DNA of 6,685 bases from Nitrospiraceae bacterium (GCA_003454665.1 DMKB01000223.1:1-6685); one strand, 5' to 3'. Counted from the first letter of the stretch, positions 1-5,783 are shown. A program made the numbers and translations. Notes: generated from the sequence alone by a model not told the origin.

Positions 1-1198
1 GTACTCCTTCCGTATTCTTGACCGCTCTGGATATCAACTGGACTGGAAACACGTCGCCGTTTTTCCGGATGTTTACGCTTTCCCGTTTCCGCGTCCCCAT
101 TGCATACAGCTTCTCGAATGAAAGGGGTTCCCACGTGTCCGGCGGCGCCAGCATCCTGGTGTCTTTGCCGATCAGTTCTGCGGCCTGAAAGCCGTGGATT
201 TCCGCTTCAGCGTGGTTCACGTAAACAATCTTTCCCGACAAATCGCCGATCGTAATCCCAATCGGCAGGGACTCGATCGCCTCTCTCAGCATGGCGCGGC
301 TGTTCTCTACCAGTTTGCGTCCCGTAATGTCCGTGACAACTTCGATGCCCGCGACAATCGTTCCGGTTCTGTCTTTCAGGGGCGACGTCGTAACTTCGAT
401 GAAGCGTTCTCCCTCATCGCCCGGCACTGTTCTTTCCACCGTATGAATGTTGCCGTCTGCAAAGGTCATTTCTACCGGACAGGATTCACAGACGTGGTCT
501 CGTTCGTGAAAAGCCTGATAACAATATTCACCAGAGTGACCGCCCAAAATATCTCGGTGAGCCTGGTTCTGGTACAGCAGTTTAAAATCCCTGTCAAGAA
601 TGCCTATCCCCGCTCCCAGGGCCGCGACGATCGCCTCTGCCTTGGCATGCTCTGCTTCCGCCTTTCCCCTGACTGCCGTGAGCGCCTCCGCCGCCTTCTT
701 CCGCTCTGTGACATCACGCACCACAGCCACCATATAATCCTTCGGCTGGCATTGAATGTACGTGACACTCACTTCCACGGGAAACTCGGTTCCGTCTTTA
801 TGCTTGTGCCTGCCCTCTAAGATCATGTGGCCGGCCTTCTTCACTGCCTTAACATGCTCGCTCCAGGAAAACCGGTTCGGGAGCACGGCTTCGATGTCGG
901 TGACGCTCATGGAAAACAGCTCCTCCCGTTGGTAGCCGAGATTGGAGCACGTCTTTTCATTGACGTTCAGGAAACGGCTCGTTTCAGGATCGATCACGAA
1001 TATGGCGTCGTTCGTCCGATTGATCAGGTCCTGAAAGACCTTGAGTTCTTTCTCCGCCTCTTTGCGCTCCGTGATATTCCTGACAATCTCTCTGCCGGCA
1101 ACGATGTCCCCGGAGGCGTCCTCCTTCTTCGCAATTCGGTTGCGGGCCTCAGTCAGCTCTTGAATGAGTTGTTTCTTTGTCTTGTATTCATCCTTCAT
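1..1198 (-). CDS. Multi-PAS sensor protein, probably histidine kinase (3' end outside window)
   Basis: This is the N-terminal 399 codons of a signalling protein, open at the left edge, so the output domain is not seen. A charged helix (residues 1-55) leads into a PAS domain with PAC tail at about 55-170 (ending DVTERKKAAEAL). A second PAS follows at about 185-297 (ending DITGRKLVE), and a third starts near 303. The second PAS carries three cysteines in the pattern C226-x10-C237-x2-C240-P. No signal peptide or membrane segment is visible, so this part looks cytoplasmic. The ATG at 1198 has a GAGGG element about 9 bases upstream and no nearby competitor. In this family such PAS arrays usually end in a HisKA/HATPase kinase, but a GGDEF or other output is equally possible here. 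It lies downstream of, and co-oriented with, the phnD-like gene and the receiver genes, so it could be their partner. PAS identity is firm; the kinase call is inference. Confidence 0.85.
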   Translation of the reverse strand, partial: MKDEYKTKKQLIQELTEARNRIAKKEDASGDIVAGREIVRNITERKEAEKELKVFQDLINRTNDAIFVIDPETSRFLNVNEKTCSNLGYQREELFSMSVTDIEAVLPNRFSWSEHVKAVKKAGHMILEGRHKHKDGTEFPVEVSVTYIQCQPKDYMVAVVRDVTERKKAAEALTAVRGKAEAEHAKAEAIVAALGAGIGILDRDFKLLYQNQAHRDILGGHSGEYCYQAFHERDHVCESCPVEMTFADGNIHTVERTVPGDEGERFIEVTTSPLKDRTGTIVAGIEVVTDITGRKLVENSRAMLREAIESLPIGITIGDLSGKIVYVNHAEAEIHGFQAAELIGKDTRMLAPPDTWEPLSFEKLYAMGTRKRESVNIRKNGDVFPVQLISRAVKNTEGV

Positions 1199-1242
1199 TC
1201 CGGAGACCCTCGCCTTAAACGCAAAACATACAGTAAAAATAT

Positions 1243-1271
1243 ATCATATAAAAACATATATTTCTGTTGAA
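1243..1271 (-). promoter_or_regulatory. Candidate sigma-70 promoter for the PAS sensor gene
   Basis: On the minus strand a -10 hexamer TATGAT (1248-1243, five of six consensus bases) is preceded by 17 bases and a weak -35 TTCAAC (1271-1266, three of six). It would start transcription near 1236 and leave a leader of about 38 bases. The surrounding tract is very AT-rich, so chance -10 matches are likely and the exact hexamer is uncertain. Confidence 0.4.
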
Positions 1272-1393
1272 CTCCAGAGGAGCCATAGACAGGGATAGTG
1301 GCAGGGTATTTTTATGGTAACTGTCCTTAAAACATATTGATTTAATGGGTTTTTACTGCGCCATACGCCGGGAGGAGGTTCCCGTTACGCCAC

Positions 1394-1411
1394 AAAAAAT
1401 GCGTTACACGC
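1394..1411 (-). terminator. Weak intrinsic-terminator-like site after the phnD-like gene
   Basis: On the minus strand GCGT-GTA-ACGC (1411-1401) is followed by one A and six T (1399-1394). The stem is only four pairs, so this is a marginal terminator. It lies about 160 bases past the stop of the phnD-like gene. The gap 1199-1570 otherwise holds the promoter at 1243-1271, the hairpin at 1489-1536 and a small inverted repeat (CGGGA/TCCCG, 1369-1384). I see no gene in it. Confidence 0.25.
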
Positions 1412-1488
1412 CTACTTTTGAGATCGTATCGTGCTACTCACTTTTTCTCATGGAGAGGATGGGGGAGCCCCGTTGCGAGAGGTGATCG

Positions 1489-1536
1489 GTGCAGCAGGGA
1501 GACCACGGTATTGCCTCTGCCGGGTCTCCTCTGCAC
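1489..1536 (-). other. Strong hairpin in the 3' region of the phnD-like transcript
   Basis: Nested complementary segments are GTGCAG (1489-1494) with CTGCAC (1531-1536), GGAGACC (1498-1504) with GGTCTCC (1523-1529), and CGG (1506-1508) with CCG (1520-1522). The loop is 11 bases. That gives 16 pairs with small bulges, 35 bases beyond the stop codon. Neither strand has a T-run after it, so it is not a standard intrinsic terminator. A 3'-end protecting structure, a Rho-stop hairpin or a short repeat element are the alternatives. Confidence 0.5.
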
Positions 1537-1570
1537 ATTTCCGGACTTCAGTTGTTACGGTAATGAACCC

Positions 1571-2446
1571 CTAATAGACAAAGCTGAATCTCCTGCTCAC
1601 CCCTGCCCGTTTCAGGAGGGACAGCGTATGACCGAAGTTCTGCTGAGACGTCTTGATATACCCCAGGATCTTCATTTTTTTGCGAATCGCCCTCGCTTCG
1701 GCCGACGGGTCTGTCATGACCTTCAGGAGGGCATCGGTAAACTCTTTGGCGACCTTGCGGTTCGCCCGCTTCGACATGATCAGCGTTCCGTTCGGATTTT
1801 CACCGGTGTCCACCCCGACGATTTGCAGGTGCGGATACTTGTGCTTCATATTTTCCCAGACACGGTTCTTCACGATCGCCACATCAGCCAGGCCCTTTGA
1901 GAGCGCATCGATGGCCGATCCATGGGAGCCCGCCTTCAGCATTTTTTTGGCCGTATTATGCCCGCCGATAGAGCGGAAATAAAACTCTCCTGACGATGCC
2001 AGGGAACAGAATATCACTGTTTTCCCCCGGAAATAGGATGTCGAGCCGGTATAGGTCGCTGAACCTTGCGGCGCGAGGATGACGGCCCAGTACGTGCTGG
2101 TCCCATCCTTCCCGAGCGGCCTGGCAACGGGGTAGGCCACGCCCTTGATCATCATGGAACCGGCAACCCCGGAACCGCTGAACATGGCGTCAGCCTTTCG
2201 CTTGGTAAACATTTTTGCCGCAGCCTCATAACTTTGGGCGCCGACAAAGGATATATCGATCCCCTTTGATTTGAAATACGGCAAGAGAGGCCGGTACTTC
2301 TTCGCCTCCCCGGGCTTGTCCTGCATGATGATGATCTTGATCTGTGCAGCCTCTGCAGCAGACGCAAAAAGACCCAGAGCAAAGGCTGCACACAGGACCC
2401 CGAGCAGGTATCTTCTTCCTTTTGCTGATAACAGATGCTTTTTCAT
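1571..2446 (-). CDS. PhnD-like periplasmic substrate-binding protein
   Basis: The 291-residue product is an exported ligand-binding protein of the phosphate/phosphite/phosphonate (PhnD-like, type II periplasmic binding) superfamily. Residues 1-34 form a Sec signal peptide: Lys/Arg head, hydrophobic core LLGVLCAAFALGLFA, cleavage after AEA. The mature part has the two-lobe pattern. The segment GKTVIFCSLASSGEFYF (141-157) matches the family's GK-x-x-SxSG anion-binding turn, here A150-S-S-G153. FSGSGVAG (89-96) resembles the other ligand loop. The ATG at 2446 was chosen because AAGGAGGA sits 4 bases upstream and the signal peptide starts there; an in-frame upstream extension runs through the promoter and leader. 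No transport permease or ATPase is adjacent. The same fold serves as the sensor region of kinases such as TtrS, so a sensing role is possible. The ligand cannot be told from sequence. Confidence 0.88.
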   Translation of the reverse strand: MKKHLLSAKGRRYLLGVLCAAFALGLFASAAEAAQIKIIIMQDKPGEAKKYRPLLPYFKSKGIDISFVGAQSYEAAAKMFTKRKADAMFSGSGVAGSMMIKGVAYPVARPLGKDGTSTYWAVILAPQGSATYTGSTSYFRGKTVIFCSLASSGEFYFRSIGGHNTAKKMLKAGSHGSAIDALSKGLADVAIVKNRVWENMKHKYPHLQIVGVDTGENPNGTLIMSKRANRKVAKEFTDALLKVMTDPSAEARAIRKKMKILGYIKTSQQNFGHTLSLLKRAGVSRRFSFVY

Positions 2447-2450
2447 GTCT

Positions 2451-2458
2451 TCCTCCTT
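2451..2458 (-). promoter_or_regulatory. Ribosome binding site fixing the phnD-like start
   Basis: AAGGAGGA on the minus strand lies 4 bases before the ATG at 2446. It fixes that start over the in-frame upstream codons reaching to 2632, which lie upstream of the likely transcription start. Confidence 0.8.
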
Positions 2459-2476
2459 AAATCTGAAATCGTTTCT

Positions 2477-2546
2477 GTTTCTCCCCTGCTCCTGTCTGCC
2501 CGCAGATCCTGGTGAACCGGGCATCGCAGGGCATATTGTGAGAAAC
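2477..2546 (-). promoter_or_regulatory. Nested stem-loop in the 5' leader of the phnD-like gene
   Basis: Three collinear complementary pairs sit between the promoter and the ribosome binding site. They are GTTTCTC (2477-2483) with GAGAAAC (2540-2546), CCCTGC (2484-2489) with GCAGGG (2526-2531), and TGCCCG (2497-2502) with CGGGCA (2518-2523). Together they make 19 pairs with an 8-base bulge, a 7/2 internal loop and a 15-base apical loop. The structure begins a few bases after the predicted transcription start (about 2552) and ends about 20 bases before the AAGGAGGA. It does not match any riboswitch consensus I know. A regulatory leader, an RNA-binding-protein site or an mRNA-stability element are possible. 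Confidence 0.55.
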
Positions 2547-2558
2547 CCCATCACCCCA

Positions 2559-2586
2559 ATCTTACCACTTTTTTCTGCTTTGTCAA
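2559..2586 (-). promoter_or_regulatory. Sigma-70 promoter of the phnD-like gene
   Basis: A perfect -35 TTGACA (2586-2581) is separated by 16 bases from -10 TAAGAT (2564-2559, four of six). The predicted start near 2552 gives a leader of about 105 bases that contains the nested hairpin. It lies between the CheY-like gene and the phnD-like gene, so the latter need not depend on read-through. Confidence 0.65.
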
Positions 2587-2635
2587 CTTTTATTTGTTTT
2601 TTTGCATAATCTACAACCTTGTTTATAGTCATTCC

Positions 2636-2659
2636 ATATTATGGTGACCATGGCAATAT
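2636..2659. repeat. Inverted repeat upstream of the phnD-like promoter
   Basis: The 11-base dyad ATGGT-G-ACCAT (2641-2651) is flanked by ATATT (2636-2640) and AATAT (2655-2659), giving ten pairs with one 3-base bulge. It lies about 50 bases upstream of the -35 element, where an activator could bind. No T-run follows on either strand, so it is not a terminator. Confidence 0.4.
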
Positions 2660-2676
2660 CTAAAGCTGTGGTTAGC

Positions 2677-2693
2677 GGAGCGCCCTGCGCACC
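2677..2693 (-). other. GC-rich hairpin just after the CheY-like gene
   Basis: GG-a-GCGC (2677-2683), CCT, GCGC-a-CC (2687-2693) forms six GC pairs with one mismatch, ending 2 bases beyond the CheY-like stop codon. On the minus strand the following bases have only a TTT run, so it is a poor intrinsic terminator. It may still mark the 3' end of the receiver/GAF transcript. Confidence 0.35.
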
Positions 2694-2695
2694 CC

Positions 2696-3076
2696 CTATG
2701 CTTTGCTTTTTATGATTTCGTTGACGGTGTTCAGGAGATCCTGCGTCTGGATGGGTTTCGAAACGTAGGCATTTGCGCCGAGGGATATCCCGCGCTCGCG
2801 GGCATCATCTGCGCCCTCTGTCGTGATAACGATGACGGGGATATCTTTATAGGTAGGATCATTCCGGACCATGGACACGAGCTTCAGCCCGTCCATGAGC
2901 GGCATGTTGATGTCCGTCAGAATGACGTCGAACTTCTGGTTCGACAGCTTTTTGAGCGCATCGATACCGTCGCCGGCCTCGACGATCGTACTCCCCGGTA
3001 TCCGCTTCAGGGCAAAGGAAATCAACTGCCGCATCGTCGGGGAATCTTCAACCACCAGAAAAGTATACTCAGGCAT
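2696..3076 (-). CDS. CheY-like single-domain response regulator
   Basis: The 126-residue protein is one receiver domain with no output domain. All catalytic positions are present: acidic pair E10-D11, phospho-acceptor D55 in LTDINMP, T85 in VIVITTEG, and K107 in VSKPI. It should accept a phosphate from a histidine kinase and act by protein contact, as CheY does. The ATG at 3076 has GGAGG 7 bases upstream. Only 13 bases separate it from the stop of the GAF gene, so the two are almost certainly co-transcribed. The sequence DSPTMRQLI is typical of chemotaxis-type receivers, but no chemotaxis genes are present, so a motility role is not shown. A cognate kinase could be the PAS protein encoded further along the same strand. 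Confidence 0.93.
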   Translation of the reverse strand: MPEYTFLVVEDSPTMRQLISFALKRIPGSTIVEAGDGIDALKKLSNQKFDVILTDINMPLMDGLKLVSMVRNDPTYKDIPVIVITTEGADDARERGISLGANAYVSKPIQTQDLLNTVNEIIKSKA

Positions 3077-3089
3077 TTCATAACCTCCC

Positions 3090-3914
3090 TTATTTCTCTT
3101 TCAGCAGGTCGAGGAAACTCTGGATCGTCGTGAGCTTGCGCTCTGACTGCGAGTACAGCTTCGAGGAAAACAGCGCCGTCGCCGCATGCCCGGCGAGCAT
3201 CGAAAACAGCTCGTAGTCGACGTTCGAAAACTCCGTCTTCTGGATCAGAAGCTTGTAGATCACGATAATACCGATCACATGCTCCTTGATCTTCAGCGGA
3301 ATCGTGACGAGGGGGTGCGTGTAGTCTATCCCCTTCAGGTTCGTGGGGTCGCCGTCACGATAAAAGGCGTCCCCGGTCTTGGCCACCTGACCGATGATGC
3401 CGCTGCCCATCTTGATGCTCTTCCGCGCGTCCTGCCCCATGCCTTCCTGGGCAACGATCGACAGCTCGTTCGTCTTTTCGTCGAGCATCATGATCGAGAA
3501 TTCCTCCGCCCCGATCAGGTTCATGACGATCTCCAGCACGATTTTGAGGGACTCGTTGAAATCCAGGGTGGAATGGAGCTGATAACTCGCCACGTAGAGG
3601 TTCGCCAGGTTGTTGTTCTCCGTCTCGACCTCAATGTAACGGTTGGCGAAGTCCTTGTTCTCTTCCTCCACCTGGTGGTAGCGGTCAAGGAGGCTCTTGT
3701 TCTCATCTTCCAGGGTCTTGAGCCGCTCTTCAAGGGCCTGCTCGTTGAGGGCCTCTCCCCTGCCCGACGATTTGCTCACCTCTTCCTGCTGCGCCAGCCG
3801 GTATCTGAGCTTCTCGTTTTCCTGCAGCAGTTCCTGGGTGAACTCCTCGCCCTTTTTGAAGACCTTCAGGAAGTTCTCAACCTTTTTTGAGAGAGAGTCG
3901 GAATCTTTTGCCAT
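3090..3914 (-). CDS. Coiled-coil and GAF domain protein
   Basis: The 274-residue soluble protein has a long coiled coil (about 5-112) followed by one GAF domain (about 118-253) and a short C-terminal helix. GAF domains bind small ligands, nucleotides or cofactors, or serve as dimer interfaces; the ligand here is not evident. Residues 71-112 consist of three 14-residue repeats of the form EN(K/N)xxLxxRYxxVxx, exactly two heptads each. There is no kinase, GGDEF, phosphodiesterase or DNA-binding domain, so it probably works as an adaptor or scaffold that reports to the neighbouring receivers. The ATG at 3914 has GGAGG 5 bases upstream. It sits between two response-regulator genes, 84 bases after one and 13 before the other. 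Similar GAF/receiver pairs are familiar in Desulfobacterota and Myxococcota genomes. The domain call is firm; the function is unknown. Confidence 0.88.
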   Translation of the reverse strand: MAKDSDSLSKKVENFLKVFKKGEEFTQELLQENEKLRYRLAQQEEVSKSSGRGEALNEQALEERLKTLEDENKSLLDRYHQVEEENKDFANRYIEVETENNNLANLYVASYQLHSTLDFNESLKIVLEIVMNLIGAEEFSIMMLDEKTNELSIVAQEGMGQDARKSIKMGSGIIGQVAKTGDAFYRDGDPTNLKGIDYTHPLVTIPLKIKEHVIGIIVIYKLLIQKTEFSNVDYELFSMLAGHAATALFSSKLYSQSERKLTTIQSFLDLLKEK

Positions 3915-3932
3915 TCTTACCTCCGTAGGGTA

Positions 3933-3948
3933 ACCTGTGCCAACAGGT
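3933..3948 (-). other. Small hairpin before the GAF gene ribosome binding site
   Basis: ACCTGT-GCCA-ACAGGT (plus-strand reading) forms six pairs with a 4-base loop, in the 84-base gap between the response regulator and GAF genes. On the minus strand it ends 8 bases before the GGAGG of the GAF gene. It might set the ratio of the two proteins. On the plus strand a T-rich stretch follows, but no plus-strand gene needs a terminator here. Confidence 0.35.
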
Positions 3949-3998
3949 ATAATTTTTTCGTCAACCGATAGGCCGTCATACTCACGCCTCTATGGCAC

Positions 3999-4412
3999 TC
4001 AACATTCTTGCGAAGCGCTGCTTGGCGCGTCGGCCTGTCCTTTCTCTATCGCCGCCCGCACGATTTTCTTCAGCTTCTGTGCCGTGACGGGTTTGTTCAC
4101 ATACTCATGCACGCCGAGGCCGAGGGCCTTCAGATAGGCCTCGATGGTGCTGTTCCCCGTAAACAGGACCAACGGCACATCCGGCGCGAGTTCCTTCAGG
4201 GACTTGAGCAGCTCAAGGCCGTCCATCCCGGGCATGACGTAATCGACGAGTACCAGATCAATCGGTGTCCCTTCCCTGATGACGGAAAGCGCTGCGTGGC
4301 CGTCAGGCCGGGCGATCACGTTGTATCCGAACCGTTCCAGGATTTCCCCGATGGACTTCAGGATCTCCGGCTCATCGTCTGCAAGCAGTATGGTCTTTCT
4401 GACCTTTTCCAT
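3999..4412 (-). CDS. Stand-alone response regulator receiver protein
   Basis: The 137-residue receiver domain has D12-D13 (LLADDEPEIL), phospho-acceptor D57 in LVDYVMPGMDG, T85 in LFTGNS and K107 in VNKPVT. A short hydrophilic tail ends the protein, with no DNA-binding or enzymatic output, so it should act by protein interaction or as a phosphate sink. I chose the ATG at 4412 because it begins one strand before the receiver. The nearest Shine-Dalgarno-like GGGAGG is 14 bases away, which is unusually far. An in-frame TTG at 4466 would add 18 residues with no better site. It is the first gene of a probable trio with the GAF and CheY-like genes. It differs clearly from the CheY-like protein at 2696-3076, so this is not a recent duplication. 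Confidence 0.88.
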   Translation of the reverse strand: MEKVRKTILLADDEPEILKSIGEILERFGYNVIARPDGHAALSVIREGTPIDLVLVDYVMPGMDGLELLKSLKELAPDVPLVLFTGNSTIEAYLKALGLGVHEYVNKPVTAQKLKKIVRAAIEKGQADAPSSASQEC

Positions 4413-4520
4413 GGCAAAAGAGCATGCCTCCCGCTCCGATGATTTCCGATGATCGATGAGCTCCAAACCTATATGGGCGCTCGCCTCATCCGGCTTTCAT
4501 TCTTCATACGGAAATCCTGT

Positions 4521-4560
4521 AATGTACGCGGTTTGCCGCCAATACAGTCAAAATATAGCA
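4521..4560 (-). promoter_or_regulatory. Candidate promoters for the receiver/GAF/receiver genes
   Basis: Two overlapping candidates face the response regulator gene. One is an extended -10, TG-C-TATATT (4560-4552), with a poor -35. The other is TTGACT (4551-4546) with TACATT (4526-4521), spaced by 19 bases. Both leave a long leader of about 100 to 135 bases. Neither is strong. The stretch 4561-4690 upstream shows nothing else that I can name. Confidence 0.35.
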
Positions 4561-4718
4561 TAGGTGAGCGAATATTTCTTGGGATGTCGTGGTAATTATG
4601 GGTAGGAATACTTATCGGTTGTTTCCAAGGTCAGGCCGGGGTTTTGATAACAGGTTGATTTATTGAGCTTATATGCTTTGCAATGCCTCGGTATTGCTCG
4701 GCAACGTAATCCGTGTAC

Positions 4719-4749
4719 ACGAGGCAACAGCCCGATGCTGTTGTCTCGT
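4719..4749 (-). other. 13-pair hairpin downstream of the PstS-like gene
   Basis: ACGAGGCAACAGC (4719-4731), loop CCGAT, and GCTGTTGTCTCGT (4737-4749) pair over 13 positions with a single G-T wobble. It is 70 bases past the stop of the pstS-like gene and is the strongest structure in the gap 4413-4818. No T-run follows on either strand. It may be a transcript-end structure or a short palindromic repeat unit. A nearby GCCTCG (4686-4691) could compete for CGAGGC (4720-4725). I see no protein gene in this gap; a short minus-strand frame at 4631-4876 resembles nothing I know. Confidence 0.55.
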
Positions 4750-4818
4750 CAGTCTGAACCTGCATGGTGGTGAAGTGCGACTGCGCCAAGTTTTGCTCAG
4801 GTGAGGGCGCCGTGCGCG

Positions 4819-5700
4819 CTAAAATGTTCCCGGCGTGGTGCCGGCATCCCTCATTTGCGCCGTGTAGGTCCGCCACAAGTTGCTTCCGTCCTTCAGGGTT
4901 ACGGTCCCCTCTCCCTTGATGATATTCTGGCCTTCTTGACTCATGATGAACTGCACGAAATTCTTTACCTCTTGATTCGCACCGCGTTTTATCACGAGGT
5001 AAAGCGGTCGAAACAGCAGGTACTGCCCTGCGGCGATGTTCTGGTAGGAAAGCTCCTTGCCTTCGATCTTCAGAATCTTCACGTTTCTCTTGCGGGCGCT
5101 GCTTATCCCGCTAAAGCCGACGACCCATGGCGTCTTTTCGGCCATCTTTTCCAGGGGACCGGAGGACTTTACGAGTTTCGCGTCGGAAGTGAAGTCTTTT
5201 TTGGGATTCTTGAACACCAGTTCCCTGGCCATCCTGCCGACGCCCGATATTTTGCCTTCGCGCGCAATGACCTTGATCATGCGGTCCGGGCCGCCGACCT
5301 GCTTCCAGTTAATGATCATACCATCGAATATGTTCTTAATCTGTTCGAGCGTCAGGCTGTCTACGGGGTTTGACTTATGCGTGATCACCGCCAGGGCGTC
5401 CCATCCGACGGGTATCAGGCGGACGCCGCGCTCTTCCGGCCTCATGAGCACATGGCGACAGCTGCCGCCCATATCAGCCTTGCCTGCTGCCACGTCCACG
5501 ATGCCTCGTGTAGCGCCGCCGCCCTGGAGCGTTATGACAACCCCTGTTTTCTCTGTGTACGCCCTGCTCACTTCCTTCATAAATGCCTTTTTTGTGATAC
5601 CGCATCCCACCCAGTTCAGTTCCAGGGCCTGGGCCGTGGTACCGACGACAAGAATGCCGAGAACGGCGACTGCACCGAATAGTATGGATATCTTTCTCAT
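4819..5700 (-). CDS. PstS-like periplasmic substrate-binding protein
   Basis: The 293-residue exported protein belongs to the PstS/PBP-like-2 phosphate-binding group. Residues 1-26 form a Sec signal peptide with cleavage after AQA; there is no lipobox cysteine. Family landmarks appear in order: GCGITKKAF (32-40), LQGGGATRG (58-66), DMGGSCRH (76-83), TLEQIKNIFDGMIINWKQVGG (117-137), AREGKISGVGR (146-156), and WVVGFSGIS (192-200). Compared with E. coli PstS, the aspartate that contacts phosphate appears as C81 and the threonine of the SGT turn as V154, so the ligand may not be orthophosphate. The ATG at 5700 was chosen because GGAGG lies 5 bases upstream; the ATG at 5703 would be too close, and one at 5763 gives no signal peptide. 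No pstC, pstA, pstB or phoU is beside it. It could bind phosphate or another oxyanion, for transport elsewhere or for sensing. Confidence 0.87.
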   Translation of the reverse strand: MRKISILFGAVAVLGILVVGTTAQALELNWVGCGITKKAFMKEVSRAYTEKTGVVITLQGGGATRGIVDVAAGKADMGGSCRHVLMRPEERGVRLIPVGWDALAVITHKSNPVDSLTLEQIKNIFDGMIINWKQVGGPDRMIKVIAREGKISGVGRMARELVFKNPKKDFTSDAKLVKSSGPLEKMAEKTPWVVGFSGISSARKRNVKILKIEGKELSYQNIAAGQYLLFRPLYLVIKRGANQEVKNFVQFIMSQEGQNIIKGEGTVTLKDGSNLWRTYTAQMRDAGTTPGTF

Positions 5701-5705
5701 CATGT

Positions 5706-5710
5706 CCTCC
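5706..5710 (-). promoter_or_regulatory. Ribosome binding site fixing the PstS-like start
   Basis: GGAGG on the minus strand is 5 bases from the ATG at 5700 and only 2 from the overlapping ATG at 5703. The protein therefore most likely begins MRKIS rather than MMRKIS, and not at the in-frame ATG at 5763. Confidence 0.7.
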
Positions 5711-5766
5711 CTGCATCCATTATCTGCGGCGTTTTCTCGTTCCGGCGTAAAAGGCGTTTTCATCGC

Positions 5767-5783
5767 GGTGAATCCCCTTCACC
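5767..5783. promoter_or_regulatory. Dyad GGTGAA-N5-TTCACC at the pstS-like transcription start
   Basis: A perfect 6-base inverted repeat with a 5-base centre (TCCCC) lies just downstream of the -10 of the pstS-like promoter, over the predicted start near 5780. This is a usual place for a repressor operator. As RNA it would be a small hairpin at the very 5' end of the message. Confidence 0.4.

Noticed and set aside
194..1270. Plus-strand open frames (194-820 and 827-1270)
   Set aside because: Both are antisense to the PAS sensor gene, whose reading frame is open throughout with clear PAS/PAC motifs.
2447..2632. N-terminal extension of the PhnD-like protein to an upstream in-frame start
   Set aside because: It would read through the promoter and leader hairpin and hide the signal peptide; AAGGAGGA points to the ATG at 2446.
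3186..3890. A 234-codon open frame on the plus strand
   Set aside because: It is antisense to the coiled-coil/GAF gene, which has clear domains and a proper ribosome binding site.
3927..3944. TGGCAC on the minus strand as a sigma-54 promoter of the GAF gene
   Set aside because: The -24-like TGGCAC is present, but the bases at -12 do not give the required GC within TTGC.
4631..4876. An 81-codon minus-strand frame overlapping the end of the pstS-like gene
   Set aside because: It starts inside the PstS-like C-terminus in another frame, has no ribosome binding site and spans the 13-pair hairpin; no homology is recognisable.
5704..5763. Longer start of the PstS-like protein at 5763
   Set aside because: It would put 21 charged residues before the signal peptide, and the GGAGG at 5706-5710 favours 5700.
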